A stretch of 64,000 bases of DNA from Streptomyces abyssomicinicus (lineage in GTDB: Bacteria; Actinomycetota; Actinomycetes; Streptomycetales; Streptomycetaceae), in the NCBI RefSeq assembly GCF_008974245.1, contig NZ_BBZI01000005.1:344180-408179 (forward strand), written 5' to 3'. Position numbers and translations under genes: made by a program. Numbering within the stretch: position 1 is the first letter of the stretch; every line of letters begins with the position of its first letter. Below the pieces are notes generated by a model, which saw only the letters and a program-made list of their open reading frames with translations, did no database searches and was not told where the DNA came from. Of the stretch, positions 25,494-33,837 are shown in pieces.

Positions 25494-26462
25494 ATGCTTG
25501 CCGCCGTCGCCGTACGCCAGGACGCCGAGGACCCGCTGAGCGGGCTTGAGCTGCGGGAGGTGGAGGAGCCGAAGGCGCCCGAGGGCTGGGCGCTGGTCCG
25601 GGTGAAGGCCGCCGCCCTCAACCACCACGACGTGTGGACCCTGCGCGGTGTCGGCCACCCGGCGGACCGCCTGCCGATGATCCTCGGCTGCGACGCCGCC
25701 GGACTCGACGAGGACGGCAACGAGGTCGTCGTCCACCCGGTGATCGGCGACCCGGCGGCGGGCGGCGGCGACGAGACCCTGGACCCCGGCCGCGCCCTGC
25801 TCTCCGAGCGGCACCACGGGGCGTTCGCGCCGCTGCTGGCGGTGCCGCGCCGCAACCTGGTGCCCAAGCCGGCCGGGCTGAGCTTCGAGGAGGCCGCCTG
25901 CCTGCCGGTGGCCTGGCTGACCGCCTACCGGATGCTGTTCACCCGGGCCGGGCTGCGCCCGGGGGACACCGTGCTGGTGCAGGGCGCCGGCGGCGGCGTG
26001 GCCACCGCGGCCATCGCGCTGGCCCGGGCCGCGGGGGCCCGGGTGTACGCCACCTCCCGCTCCGAGGCCAAGCGGCGGGCCGCGCTGGAGATCGGTGCGC
26101 ACGCCGCCCTGGAGACCGGGGCGCGGCTGCCCGAGAAGGCCGACATCGTGGTCGAGACGGTGGGCGAGGCGACCTGGTCGCACTCCCTGAAGGCGCTGAA
26201 GGCGGGCGGAACCCTCGTGGTGGCGGGCGCCACCAGCGGGGCCAACCCGCCGGCCGACCTCAACCGGGTCTTCTACCTCCAGCAGCGGGTGATCGGTTCC
26301 ACCGGCGGCACCCGCGAGGAGTTCGTCCGGCTGCTGCGCTTCCTGGAGAACACCGGCGTGCGCCCGCGCATCGACCGGGTGCTGCCGCTCACCGCGATCC
26401 ACGACGGCTTCCGCGCGATGATCACGGGCGGGCTGAACGGCAAGGTCGTCGTCCGCCCCTGA
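25494..26462 (+). CDS. Zinc-binding dehydrogenase family protein (MDR superfamily)
   Basis: A 322-residue medium-chain dehydrogenase. It has VKAAALNHHDVWTLRG, LGCDAAGLDEDGNEVVVHPVIGDP, the NAD(P) motif VLVQGAGGGVATAAIALARAAGARV and the end ITGGLNGKVVVRP. The catalytic zinc ligand pattern is not the classical Cys-His one, so quinone- or enoyl-type chemistry is possible. GAAGGAG precedes the ATG. Transcribed divergently from the aromatic operon and followed by the IclR gene, it probably belongs to the same pathway and may oxidise a side-chain alcohol or an aldehyde from the lower pathway. Confidence 0.85.
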   Translation: MLAAVAVRQDAEDPLSGLELREVEEPKAPEGWALVRVKAAALNHHDVWTLRGVGHPADRLPMILGCDAAGLDEDGNEVVVHPVIGDPAAGGGDETLDPGRALLSERHHGAFAPLLAVPRRNLVPKPAGLSFEEAACLPVAWLTAYRMLFTRAGLRPGDTVLVQGAGGGVATAAIALARAAGARVYATSRSEAKRRAALEIGAHAALETGARLPEKADIVVETVGEATWSHSLKALKAGGTLVVAGATSGANPPADLNRVFYLQQRVIGSTGGTREEFVRLLRFLENTGVRPRIDRVLPLTAIHDGFRAMITGGLNGKVVVRP

Positions 26463-26536
26463 GGCTCCCGCGCCCCGGGGTGTGACGCGGACCCGCGTTC
26501 ACAGGCCACCGGTCGTCATCTAAGCTGGACGAGCGT

Positions 26537-26548
26537 CCACTCGAGTGG
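26537..26548. promoter_or_regulatory. Palindrome before the IclR gene, candidate operator
   Basis: Perfect 12-bp palindrome CCACTCGAGTGG, 37 bases upstream of the regulator start; GGAC-GAGC-GTCC (26527-26538) overlaps its left edge. Likely an autoregulation site. Confidence 0.45.
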
Positions 26549-26585
26549 TCGTTGGTCGATGACGCCCACCGCTGGAGGCCATCCG

Positions 26586-27392
26586 ATGTCCCACGGCACC
26601 CCCACCCCGCACGAACCCGCCTCCGGGACCGCCGGGCAGCAGACCGCCGTGGACAAGGCACTGCATCTGATGATGACGCTCGCCGAGACCGGTGAGTGCA
26701 TCGGTGTCAGCGGGCTCGCCCGCCGCACCGGGCTCAGCAAGTCGACCGCCTTCCGGCTGCTCGGCATCCTGGAACGCAACGCCGTGGTGGAGAAGGTGGG
26801 CAGCGCCTACCGCCTGGGCACCCAGCTCTACGACCTCGGCACCCGCGGCGTCTACGGCTCCTCGATCGGCCTGCGCGAGCGACTGGTGCCGCACCTGGCG
26901 GAACTGTACGAGGCCACCCACGAGACGGTGCACCTCGCGGTGCTGCACGGCACCGAGGTGGTCTACGCGAACAAGCTGCACGGCCACCGGCCCACGCCCT
27001 GCCCGTCCCGGATCGGTTCCCGGCTGCCCGCGTCGGTGACCGCGGTGGGCAAGGTGCTCCTCGCCTTCGACCCCGAGGCCGCGGAGGCGGTGATCGAGGC
27101 CGGGCTGCACGGGGCGACCCCGCACTCGGTCACCGACCCGCAGGCGTTCCGCGCCCACCTGGCGAGGATCCGCGCGGCCGGCGTCGCCGAGGACCACGAG
27201 GAGTCCACGCCGGGGCTCAGCTGCGTCGCCGTACCGGTCCTCGGCACGGCGGGCCGGCCGGTCGCGGCGCTGTCGGTCGCCACCGCCACCTCGCGCTTCG
27301 ACGCACGCCGCCTCACGCCCGCCCTGCGCCAGGTCGCCCACCGCGCCGCCCGCACCCTCGCCACCGACCGCCGCCGACGGGCCGCCGCGTAG
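26586..27392 (+). CDS. IclR-family transcriptional regulator
   Basis: A 268-residue regulator. An N-terminal winged helix (about 18-80; VDKALHLMMTLAE...GVSGLARRTGLSKSTAFRLLGILE) precedes the IclR effector domain (RERLVPHLAELYEATHETVHLAVLHGTEVVYANKLHG, then LPASVTAVGKVLLAF). IclR proteins often control aromatic catabolism, and the gene sits directly beside the ring-cleavage operon. The ATG at 26586 has GGAGG eight bases upstream; an ATG at 26559 is less well supported. It is 123 bases downstream of the dehydrogenase gene and has its own palindrome. Confidence 0.92.
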   Translation: MSHGTPTPHEPASGTAGQQTAVDKALHLMMTLAETGECIGVSGLARRTGLSKSTAFRLLGILERNAVVEKVGSAYRLGTQLYDLGTRGVYGSSIGLRERLVPHLAELYEATHETVHLAVLHGTEVVYANKLHGHRPTPCPSRIGSRLPASVTAVGKVLLAFDPEAAEAVIEAGLHGATPHSVTDPQAFRAHLARIRAAGVAEDHEESTPGLSCVAVPVLGTAGRPVAALSVATATSRFDARRLTPALRQVAHRAARTLATDRRRRAAA

Positions 27393-27435
27393 GACGGGCC
27401 CCGGGCCGCGGGTGCGGTCCGGCGCGGGCCGTCGC

Positions 27436-28041
27436 CTAGCGGGAGCCGCCCGCTCCCGTGCCGGGGAGGGCGCGCGGGACGCTGACGACGACGTGGGCCA
27501 GGCCCTCGCCGCCGTCCAGCGACTCGTACCGGTGCGGTATGTCCGCCGGGTAGCGGACGAAGTCGCCGGCGCCGAGCTCCACCGGGCTGTCCACCGGGCC
27601 GACCCGGACCCGGCCGCTGATCACGTACAGGTGCTCCAGGGTCCCGGCCGGGTGCGGGGCGCTCTGCCCCGCCTCACCGCCCTGCTCGTCCGGCGGGCCG
27701 GCCGGGCCGATGCGGAGCAGGAAGTTCTCGATCACGCCCGAGCCGTACACGTGGTCCAGGCTCCGGACCGCGTAGCCCGAGCGCTCGTACCACAGGGCCT
27801 CGTCGCCGCGCTGCACCATGGTCACTTCCTCGCGCACGCTGACCAGGCGCGTCACCGGCACCTCCAGGGCGGTGGCGATCGCGAAGAGGGTGTCGACGGT
27901 GGGGTTGCCGGTGCCCTGCTCCACCGTGGAGAGGGTCTGCTTGGCGAGACCCGCCTGCCTCGCCAGCTCGGCCATGGAGAGCCCGCGCTGTTCCCTCAGC
28001 AGGCGCGTGTTGCGCGCGACGACGTCATTACCGGTGGACAC
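27436..28041 (-). CDS. XRE-family regulator with C-terminal cupin domain
   Basis: A 201-residue regulator: a helix-turn-helix of the lambda repressor type (about 8-65; RLLREQRGLSMAELARQAGLAKQTLSTVEQGTGNPTVDTL) plus a cupin domain (about 110-190; TLEHLYVISGRVRVGP, ELGAGDFVRYPADIPHRYESL). Such proteins bind a small ligand in the cupin barrel and repress adjacent genes, often for amino-acid or amine metabolism. It is convergent with the IclR gene, 43 bases away. The regulated target is not evident; the gene before it in the same direction encodes a protein of unknown function. Confidence 0.92.
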   Translation of the reverse strand: MSTGNDVVARNTRLLREQRGLSMAELARQAGLAKQTLSTVEQGTGNPTVDTLFAIATALEVPVTRLVSVREEVTMVQRGDEALWYERSGYAVRSLDHVYGSGVIENFLLRIGPAGPPDEQGGEAGQSAPHPAGTLEHLYVISGRVRVGPVDSPVELGAGDFVRYPADIPHRYESLDGGEGLAHVVVSVPRALPGTGAGGSR

Positions 28042-28050
28042 GCGACCACC

Positions 28051-28569
28051 TTAAGGGAGCGTTCGGGCTCCCCGGCCCGGGTGTGCCACGGGGAGGAACG
28101 GCCGAAGGACGCCGTCGGCCGCCTCGGCCGCCCGGGCGGCGAACTCCTCGAAGCCGAGGTTGCCGAGGGCGACGTTCGCGTGGACGTCGTGCGACATCGC
28201 CGGGGTGACCCGGAACGCTGCGCCGAACTCGACGTGCGCCGCGTACTCCTCGTCGTCCTCGCACTCCTGCCTGGTCACCAGGGTGGCCGCGAGCAACGGG
28301 TGCGAGGGGCCGCGCAGGGTGTCGGCGTCGGCGAGGAAGACCACGCCGCGGTCCTCGTCGCCGCGCAGCGCCGCGACGACCTCCTCGACGGTGGCGTCCG
28401 CCCACACCGGGTCGTCCAGCAGCAGCACCGCGGGCTCCCCGCCCGGCGCGTCCGCGGTCGCCCGCAGTTCGGCGACCACCGCCCGCCAGGCGGCCGCGTC
28501 GTGGTGGCCGGTGCGCACGACCAGGGTGGCGTACGGGTCGAGGCCGGTGGGTGCGGGCAGCGCGCGCAT
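28051..28569 (-). CDS. Conserved protein of unknown function (DUF6924-like)
   Basis: A 172-residue soluble protein beginning MRALPAPTGLDPYATLVVRT, with GAGGAG six bases before the ATG. It has YATLVVRTGHHDAAAWRAVVAEL, a VLLLDDPVWADATVEEVVAAL stretch and RVTPAMSHDVHANVALGNLGFEEFA. The pattern resembles streptomycete DUF6924 proteins, which have no assigned function. No signal peptide or membrane segment. A longer Arg-rich extension upstream is in frame but is low-complexity sequence. Confidence 0.7.
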   Translation of the reverse strand: MRALPAPTGLDPYATLVVRTGHHDAAAWRAVVAELRATADAPGGEPAVLLLDDPVWADATVEEVVAALRGDEDRGVVFLADADTLRGPSHPLLAATLVTRQECEDDEEYAAHVEFGAAFRVTPAMSHDVHANVALGNLGFEEFAARAAEAADGVLRPFLPVAHPGRGARTLP

Positions 28570-28739
28570 GAAGTGCTCCTCGGCGGGGCCCGGTGCGGGG
28601 CGGTGGTCGATCAGCGGTCGATCATCGCACCGCGACCGGCACCCGCCCGTCTCCGGGGCGAGCGACCGCCACCGCGACCGCCGTCGTGACCGCTTCCGCC
28701 GCGGCTTCAGCCACCGCTTCAGCCGCCGCTTCCGCGTGG

Positions 28740-29267
28740 CTACTCCTCGGCGGCCGCCGCCCCGAACGGCAGGTGGTCCACGATCAGTACGACGCCGCTC
28801 ATCACGAAGATCCGCGTCGCGGCGTCCAGGCCGTTCCACTGCTCGGACTGCCACATCGCGAACCACTCACCGCCGATCCCGATGAACCCGGCGCCGAACA
28901 GCAGCATCACCATCAGCAGCCCGTACGTGCTGATCCGCCGGGCCCGCGGCCGCTCGCGCCGGAACCAGAGCCACGTCCCGTACAGCAGGACGAGCGCCGC
29001 GACGCTCTCCCACACGATGACGAGGACGTACGCGGCGTCCTGGAGCCGCTCGCCGGTGACGGCCCGCCACATCAGGTCCGGGTCCTTGAACGTCGTGTCC
29101 ATGGCCAGCACATGCCGGACGAACGCCTGGTTGGTGCCGAAGTCGGTGATGTTCCCGAACGCGACGAGGGTCATGTAGAGCGCGACGGTCCCGGTGAGCA
29201 GGGCCGCCGCGAGCGGCAGGGCGCGTGGGGCGGGCGCGGAGGGGCGTGCGGACGGTGTGGATGCCAT
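28740..29267 (-). CDS. DUF2165-like small integral membrane protein
   Basis: A 175-residue protein with four predicted membrane spans (about 18-38, 78-98, 110-130 and 150-168). The loop NITDFGTNQAFVRHVLAMDTTF and the later IGIGGEWFAMWQSEQWNG are typical of the DUF2165 family, whose function is not known. AAGGAA lies eight bases before the ATG. The gap to the next gene (28570-28739) carries a CGCTTCAGCC-type tandem repeat and no gene. Confidence 0.8.
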   Translation of the reverse strand: MASTPSARPSAPAPRALPLAAALLTGTVALYMTLVAFGNITDFGTNQAFVRHVLAMDTTFKDPDLMWRAVTGERLQDAAYVLVIVWESVAALVLLYGTWLWFRRERPRARRISTYGLLMVMLLFGAGFIGIGGEWFAMWQSEQWNGLDAATRIFVMSGVVLIVDHLPFGAAAAEE

Positions 29268-29343
29268 ACCGGGTTCCTTCCCCTCCGCCGAGGCACCGGC
29301 CCGTGCATTTCAGGCCACCGACTCGCGCGCGGGCCGACACGTG

Positions 29344-29378
29344 TCCGGCGCCCGCCGCGCGAGGCGGCGGGCGCCGGA
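29344..29378 (-). terminator. Terminator hairpin after the first GH87-like gene
   Basis: 13-bp arms TCCGGCGCCCGCC (29344-29356) and GGCGGGCGCCGGA (29366-29378), starting 16 bases beyond the stop codon of the secreted glycanase. Confidence 0.75.
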
Positions 29379-29393
29379 AGCCTCCGGGTCAGG

Positions 29394-32300
29394 TCAGCAC
29401 GGGTTGACGTTGACCCTGAAGGTGGTGGTGGTGTTGCGGACGTCCTGCGCGTTGCCGCTCATGCGCAGGCAGTTGAAGGTGACCTCGCCGACGGCGGGGC
29501 CCTGGCCCTCCTCGGGCTTCTCGTTGGCCCAGAGCCCGAAGCCCGACTTGGCGTCCCAGGCGTCGCCGCTCCTGCGCGCCCCGGTGATCGAGACGTCCGT
29601 GAAGACGGTGTCCTTGACCGGGAACTGCGGTTGCCCGCCGCTGTAGTTGGTCTGGAACATGATCCCGCTGTAGGTCGGGTCCACGATGTCGACGTCGTGC
29701 ACCCGGATCCCCTGGAACACCTTCGAGGCGGAGAAGACCCAGATCCCGGGGAAGGTCTGGTTGCCCCAGAAGTGGCCGCCCGCCCGCACGACGGAGATGT
29801 TCTCGAAGGTGGTGGGACCGGTCCCGAAGCCGTTCATCGGGTAGCCGAAGTCCAGCGAGGAGATGGTGATCCCGGAGTAGACGAGGGTGTCGGCGATGCG
29901 GATGTTGCGGAAGGTGTTGTCGTACCCGCCGTAGACGGCGACGCCCGCGGCACGCCAGGTGAGGGTCGAGGTCAGGTTCTCGTAGACGTTGTCCTTCATG
30001 TCGGCGCCGCCCGCGTCGATCGCCGAGAACAGCGCGAAGCTGTCGTCGCCGGTGGCCCGGGCGTCGTTGTTGGTGACCCGGTTGTCCGTCGACCCGTTGG
30101 TCATGTTGACGCCGTCGGCGAACATGTTGCGGATCCGGGAGTTCTTGATGGTGACCCGGTCGGTGTTGGCGCCCCAGTACAGGCACACCATGTGCTCGTT
30201 CCAGATGTCGTCGACGGTGATGTCCGAGACGTTGGAGAAGTCGAAGACCTTTCCGGGCCCGTCGATGCGCGAGGTGTAGTTGCCGAAGTAGGCGAAGCCC
30301 TTGAAGAGCGAGCCCTTGGCGGTCGCGTCGGCGCGGAAGCCGACGTCGGTGTTCTCCTGCGTCGCGGGCGCGTGGAACTTCGTGTACCAGGGCCCGGCGC
30401 CGACCACCTTGACGGCCTTGCCGTACACCTGGAACTTGCCGGCCGTCGCGTAGTCGCCCGGCGGCAGGTAGACGCCGGTCAGCTTGCCGGTGGTGTCCAT
30501 CCGGACCCGGTCGAGGGCGTTCTGCACGTCCTGGTGGGTGAAGCCGGCCGGAACGGCGTAGGCGGCGGGGTCGGGATTGGCGGCCGGGGCGGCCTTCTCG
30601 GTGTCGACGAAGTCGACGGCGAAGTGGGCGGCGGAGTTGGCCGCGTCCTTCTGCAGGCGGATCCGGCTGCCCGCCGGAAGCGTCTCGCCGAACAGCAGAT
30701 GCGCCTCGTCGTAGACGTGGCGGGGGCCTCCGGCGCCCGGGCTGTTGCCGGGCGCGGTCTCCGCCCCGTACAGCCAGGCGAACTTCGAGGTCACCGGCAG
30801 CGCCTTCCTGAAGACGCCGTCGACGTACACGTTGAGGGTGGTGTCGATGCCGCCGCCGCCCGGCGCGTCCGGGACGGAGATCCGGGCCACCAGGGTGTTG
30901 GTCTCGGCACGGGTGGTGAACTCGACGTACTCGCCGGTCGCGTCGAGGGTCACCGCCTTGCGTCCGGACGCCTCACCGGCGACGTCCCCGACGGTCCGGT
31001 TGGGGCCTACCACCTTCGCGCCGCCGCCCACGGTGCCGTCCTCCGCCTCGTACGTCGTGTACGGCATGTCGGCGCCGCGGCCGACGAAGAGGGGCCGGGT
31101 GGAGGTGTTGTTCTCCCGCTTGACCGGCGGTTCGCCGCTGTCGGCGGCGACGGTGGTCCGCACCGTGTACGAGCCGTTGGCCGCGGTCCAGGGGCCGAGG
31201 GACACCTCGGCGGTGGCGCCGGCGGCGATGACCCCGGTGTGCGAACCGGTCAGGGTGCTGACCGTGGACCCGTCGCCGTCGAGGAGGGTGAGCGTGACCG
31301 CGTGGCCGCCCGCGGCACTGGCCTCGGTGCCCTCGTTGCGCACCGGCACCGTGAAGGTCACGGCGTCACCGGCGGCCGGGCTGGACGGCGTGGTGGTCAC
31401 CGGGCCGGGCACCAGGTCCGGTCCGGCCACCGGCTTGACGACCAGGGGGGAGGGGCGGGTGTGGGTGTTGTTGGTCTCGTTCCGCTCGGCGACCTCCTCG
31501 GCCTCGTCGGCGACCGCGCTCAGTTCGTAGGAGCCGGCCGCGCGGGTGCCCACGGACGCCTCCACCGTGGTCCGTGCCCCGGGTGCGAGGGCCCCGGTCC
31601 GGGCGGTGGCGACCTTGGTGCCGCCCAGGCGCAGGGCGACCGTGCTCGCGGGCGCGGCGGCCGGGCCGTCGTTGCTGACGGTCGCGGCGACGGTGATGTC
31701 GTCCGACTCGACGGGCGCGGCGGGCGAGGCGGTCAGGGAGGTGACGACGAGGTCGGGGGCGGGGGCGGGGACGCCGACGACCTGGAACTCGGCGAGCTGC
31801 CCGGCCGGGGCCCCGGTGTTGGCGGTGAACCGCAGCCGCACGTCGGCCACGCGGCCGGTGACCGGGACGGTGACCGTGTTGCCGCTCGCCGGGCTGAACG
31901 CGTAGCTCCTCGCGGCCACCAGGGTGGTGAACGCCGAGGCGTTCCGTGCCCGGCCGAGGACCTCGATGGTCTGGGAGCGGGCGGACCACGCGGTGTCCGG
32001 GTTCAGCTTGAGCACGAGCCGGTCCAGGTCGGCGTCGGCGCCCAGCCGGACGGTGAGGGTCTGCGGGTAGCTGCCGCCGGCGCCCTCCCAGTAGGTGGCG
32101 GTGCTGTTGTCGTTGGCGTTCGCCGCGGCATAGGAGTGCACCGTGGAGGACGCCTCGATCGGCTTGCCGACGGCCAGCTCGGAGCCGCTTCCGCCGCTGC
32201 CGTCGCGGGTCACCCGGTTGCTCTCGCCCGACCGGTTGCCGGCGGCGTCCCTGGCCCGGACGGCGTAGGTGACGGTGTTCGTCACCGGCTGGGTGTCCGT

Positions 32301-33686
32301 CCAGGCGGTGACGTTCCCGGCCACCGTCTCCCGCAGCACGCCGTCGGCGTAGATCTCGTATCCGCTCACGCCGACGTCGTCGGCCGAGGCCGTCCAGGTG
32401 AGCCTGACCTTGCCCGCCTCGGGCTCGGTGAACGCGAGGTTCGCCGGGGCGGTCGGGGCCTGGGTGTCGCCGCCGTCGCCGAGACGGGTGACGGTGTTGC
32501 TGTCGCCGGACTGGTTGCCGGCCGCGTCCCGGGCGCGCACGCGGTACGACACGGTCTGGTTCGCCGGGCGGTCGTCGGTGAAGGCGGTGACGTCACCGGC
32601 GACGCTGGTCAGCAGTGCCCCGTTGGCGTAGACGTCGTACGCGGTGACGGCGGTGTCGTCGCTCGCGGCGTTCCAGGTCAGCCGGATCTGCCCGGTGCCG
32701 GGCTCGGTGATCGCCAGGCCCGAGGGCGCGGTCGGGGCCCGGGTGTCGCCGGAGGCCGGGCCGTAGATCTCCAGCTCGGCGATCTGGGCGGCGGGCCGCC
32801 CGGTGTTCGCGGTGACCAGGACGCGCACGTGGCGGGTGGTGACGGTGTCGAAGGAGACGGTCGCGGTGTTGTCGTTCGAGGCGTCGAAGGCGTAGGCCCG
32901 CGAGGCCGTCAGATCGGTGAAGTCCGTGCCGTCGGTGCTGCCCTGGATCTTCAGCGTCTGGCTGCGGCCCTCCCAGCCGGCCGGGAGCTTCAGCACGACG
33001 CGGTCGACGGCCCGGGAGGCGCCGAGGTCGGCCCGGAGCCACTGCGGGAGAGCGCCGTTGGCGCTCTCCCAGTAGCTGGCCCGGTTGCCGTCGTTGGCGT
33101 TGCCCGCCGTGTACACCTCGGTGTGGCTGCTGGACGTCAGCGTGCGCCCGGCGGCGAGGTCGACGGAGGACGCGTCGGCCGAGCGCACCTCCAGCTCGGA
33201 GAGCTGGGCGGCCTGCCAGCCGGTGTTGGCGGTGATGTCCACGCGGACGAACCGTGTCCGGGCGGCCGGGAAGGACACCGTGACGGTGTTGCCGGTGCCC
33301 GGGGCGAACGTGTAGGCGGCGGAGGTCTTCAGGGTGGTGAAGCTGGTGCCGTCGGCGCTGCCCTGGACGGAGAGCGTCTGGTTCCGGCTCTCCCAGCCCG
33401 CCGGCAGCTTGAGGACGACCTCGTCCACGCGGGTGGCCGTCCCGAGGTCCGCCTGCACCCACTGGGGCAGGTTCGGCCCGGCGCTCTGCCAGTAGGTGCC
33501 CTGGTCGCCGTCGGTGATGTTCCGCGCTCCGTACTCGGCGTGCGAGCTGCTCGCCGAGGCGGTGTCGCCCAGCGCGATGTTCGGCCCGCCCGCGGCCCGG
33601 GCGGCGGTCAGCGGACCGCCCAGCCCCAGCAGGCTCGCCACGACCACGGCGCTGAGCCACCGTGATCTCCCTGTGCGGATGTCCAT
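29394..33686 (-). CDS. Secreted multi-modular alpha-1,3-glucanase-like enzyme (GH87-type beta-helix)
   Basis: A 1430-residue exported protein with a signal peptide (about 1-32, cut near ARA-AGG). In order: two discoidin/F5-8C domains (about 36-305), two fibronectin III domains (310-500), a third discoidin domain (505-640), two CARDB-like modules (645-865), a CBM6/35-like module opening MPYTTYEAEDG (875-1040) and a right-handed beta-helix (1045-1430). The helix has NMFADGVNMTNGS and, about 20 residues later, GDDSFALF; this Asp plus Asp-Asp arrangement matches the catalytic acids of GH87 mycodextranase/alpha-1,3-glucanases. It should attack alpha-1,3-glucan, for instance in fungal walls. ATG 33686 has GAGG upstream; a GTG at 33713 is possible. 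Confidence 0.82.
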   Translation of the reverse strand: MDIRTGRSRWLSAVVVASLLGLGGPLTAARAAGGPNIALGDTASASSSHAEYGARNITDGDQGTYWQSAGPNLPQWVQADLGTATRVDEVVLKLPAGWESRNQTLSVQGSADGTSFTTLKTSAAYTFAPGTGNTVTVSFPAARTRFVRVDITANTGWQAAQLSELEVRSADASSVDLAAGRTLTSSSHTEVYTAGNANDGNRASYWESANGALPQWLRADLGASRAVDRVVLKLPAGWEGRSQTLKIQGSTDGTDFTDLTASRAYAFDASNDNTATVSFDTVTTRHVRVLVTANTGRPAAQIAELEIYGPASGDTRAPTAPSGLAITEPGTGQIRLTWNAASDDTAVTAYDVYANGALLTSVAGDVTAFTDDRPANQTVSYRVRARDAAGNQSGDSNTVTRLGDGGDTQAPTAPANLAFTEPEAGKVRLTWTASADDVGVSGYEIYADGVLRETVAGNVTAWTDTQPVTNTVTYAVRARDAAGNRSGESNRVTRDGSGGSGSELAVGKPIEASSTVHSYAAANANDNSTATYWEGAGGSYPQTLTVRLGADADLDRLVLKLNPDTAWSARSQTIEVLGRARNASAFTTLVAARSYAFSPASGNTVTVPVTGRVADVRLRFTANTGAPAGQLAEFQVVGVPAPAPDLVVTSLTASPAAPVESDDITVAATVSNDGPAAAPASTVALRLGGTKVATARTGALAPGARTTVEASVGTRAAGSYELSAVADEAEEVAERNETNNTHTRPSPLVVKPVAGPDLVPGPVTTTPSSPAAGDAVTFTVPVRNEGTEASAAGGHAVTLTLLDGDGSTVSTLTGSHTGVIAAGATAEVSLGPWTAANGSYTVRTTVAADSGEPPVKRENNTSTRPLFVGRGADMPYTTYEAEDGTVGGGAKVVGPNRTVGDVAGEASGRKAVTLDATGEYVEFTTRAETNTLVARISVPDAPGGGGIDTTLNVYVDGVFRKALPVTSKFAWLYGAETAPGNSPGAGGPRHVYDEAHLLFGETLPAGSRIRLQKDAANSAAHFAVDFVDTEKAAPAANPDPAAYAVPAGFTHQDVQNALDRVRMDTTGKLTGVYLPPGDYATAGKFQVYGKAVKVVGAGPWYTKFHAPATQENTDVGFRADATAKGSLFKGFAYFGNYTSRIDGPGKVFDFSNVSDITVDDIWNEHMVCLYWGANTDRVTIKNSRIRNMFADGVNMTNGSTDNRVTNNDARATGDDSFALFSAIDAGGADMKDNVYENLTSTLTWRAAGVAVYGGYDNTFRNIRIADTLVYSGITISSLDFGYPMNGFGTGPTTFENISVVRAGGHFWGNQTFPGIWVFSASKVFQGIRVHDVDIVDPTYSGIMFQTNYSGGQPQFPVKDTVFTDVSITGARRSGDAWDAKSGFGLWANEKPEEGQGPAVGEVTFNCLRMSGNAQDVRNTTTTFRVNVNPC

Positions 33687-33837
33687 GCGAATCCTCGCTC
33701 CTCGGTCGCGCACCGGGGGACGCGCGACCGGTTCGGTGGGGGTGGTGCACTGCGGGTTGTTCCAGGGGTGCGCAAGCGGGAGCCGGAGCGGCGGCCCGAG
33801 GGGAAGGGGCGGACCGCCGCACCGGCGAGGGGTGGGG

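Noticed and set aside
28665..28740. CGCTTCAGCC-type tandem repeats between the two small proteins of unknown function, considered as a CRISPR or attachment site
   Set aside because: Units are short, adjacent and imperfect with no spacers, and no cas or integrase gene is present; simple low-complexity repeat.
28593..33665. Very long plus-strand open frame (1690 codons) opposite the first GH87-like gene
   Set aside because: Low-complexity Gly/Val/Asp-rich translation typical of the antisense of a GC-rich gene; the minus-strand frame has a signal peptide and recognisable domains.
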